From contig DGRX01000008.1 of assembly GCA_002391235.1 (NCBI GenBank), positions 603 through 64,602 of the forward strand: DNA of 64,000 nt, in the 5' to 3' direction. This document shows positions 63,753-64,000 of the stretch, in pieces (position 1 is the stretch's first letter; every line of letters starts with the position of its first letter). This stretch comes from Treponema sp. UBA4377. GTDB taxonomy: Bacteria > Spirochaetota > Spirochaetia > Treponematales > Treponemataceae. The notes under the pieces are model-generated. The model saw nothing but the letters and a program-made list of their open reading frames with translations, had not been told where the DNA came from and did no database searches. Made by a program: the position numbers and the translations under genes.

Positions 63753-64000
63753 ATGAAAAATTTGTTCCGCTTTAATTTTACAAAAGACACCGCCGCCGCC
63801 TTTGCGGCCGGAGCGGCCATGCTTGCCCTTAGCCTTTTGATGCTGCCCTTTGCGGGCGATTCTTTGGCGGACAAAATCATTTCTTTTGCCCTCCGCGACT
63901 TGCTTATGATTTTTGGCCTGGGCGTTGTTTTTGTTTCGCTTTATGCGGAACGGAACAAAAACGGCGTAAAGGCGATTGGCTTTACAGGAAAGAAGACGGC
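63753..64000 (+). CDS. membrane protein, possibly CPBP-type, cut by window end
   Basis: The first 82 residues of a protein that continues past the window. Two hydrophobic segments are visible: AAAFAAGAAMLALSLLMLPFAG and LLMIFGLGVVFVSLYAE, followed by a basic loop (ERNKNGVKAIGFTGKKT). This opening resembles CPBP intramembrane proteases, but the catalytic motifs would lie beyond the end, so the assignment is weak. The promoter is near consensus and embraced by a BlaI-type operator, so strong expression after release of a repressor is predicted. GGAGG five bases before the ATG is a strong ribosome binding site. Confidence 0.6.
   Translation, partial: MKNLFRFNFTKDTAAAFAAGAAMLALSLLMLPFAGDSLADKIISFALRDLLMIFGLGVVFVSLYAERNKNGVKAIGFTGKKT

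Noticed and set aside
1..64000. tRNA, rRNA or complete insertion sequences
   Set aside because: No TTCGANTC-type T-loop with matching cloverleaf arms, no rRNA text and no transposase family was recognised on either strand. Small or divergent RNAs could be missed without a covariance search.

Overview
The window looks like part of a Treponema-like spirochaete chromosome. This is an inference from gene content: archaeal-type PheS, a YaaR/PSP1 pair next to a bactofilin and an M23 peptidase, a DUF5312-type protein, relaxed lipoboxes, and several exported proteins without recognisable families. No rRNA, tRNA, CRISPR array or complete insertion sequence was seen.

Layout. 1-608 is non-coding and rich in hairpins. 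609-10397 holds udp, an Rrf2 regulator, mnmA, two unassigned genes, a uracil-DNA-glycosylase-like gene flanked by two copies of a structured repeat, a small barrel protein and tex. 10465-16486 holds an InlB-repeat lipoprotein and a lipoprotein plus barrel pair. 16641-20090 is an nfnAB-mraY operon. 20154-27368 is more accessory: an M20 peptidase, an AAA/DUF4143 ATPase behind a 33-bp tandem array, an XRE regulator, two exported proteins, and membrane and GNAT proteins. 27433-35482 is core (uvrD-type helicase, thioesterase, parAB, methyltransferase, mscS, nth). 35580-39573 is a histidine kinase and response regulator with two exported proteins, joined by a shared upstream palindrome. 39719-53204 is core again (metK, CBM48 protein, pheS, a GGDEF/rhomboid operon, tatD-dusB, M23-bactofilin-YaaR-PSP1, methyltransferase). 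53463-59167 is an RND efflux operon. 59424-64000 is accessory: a Fic protein with an operator array, an AT-rich pair with a nuclease-like member, a metal-binding protein, a broken pyrK/pyrD locus, and a BlaI-type operator before a membrane protein cut by the window end.

Three patterns run through the whole window. (1) At least twelve genes have a sigma70 -10 box ending only 6-10 bases before the start codon, predicting leaderless or nearly leaderless mRNAs. (2) A short repeat (core TTCGCAAGCCCAAGAAGCGG) lies inside unrelated protein genes, always in the same reading frame, sometimes as an inverted pair. (3) A structured element of about 150-175 bp occurs three times with compensating changes in its stems. 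These patterns, the GGAG-N5-CTCC sites around the two-component system and the Fic operator array are the main candidates for something undescribed.
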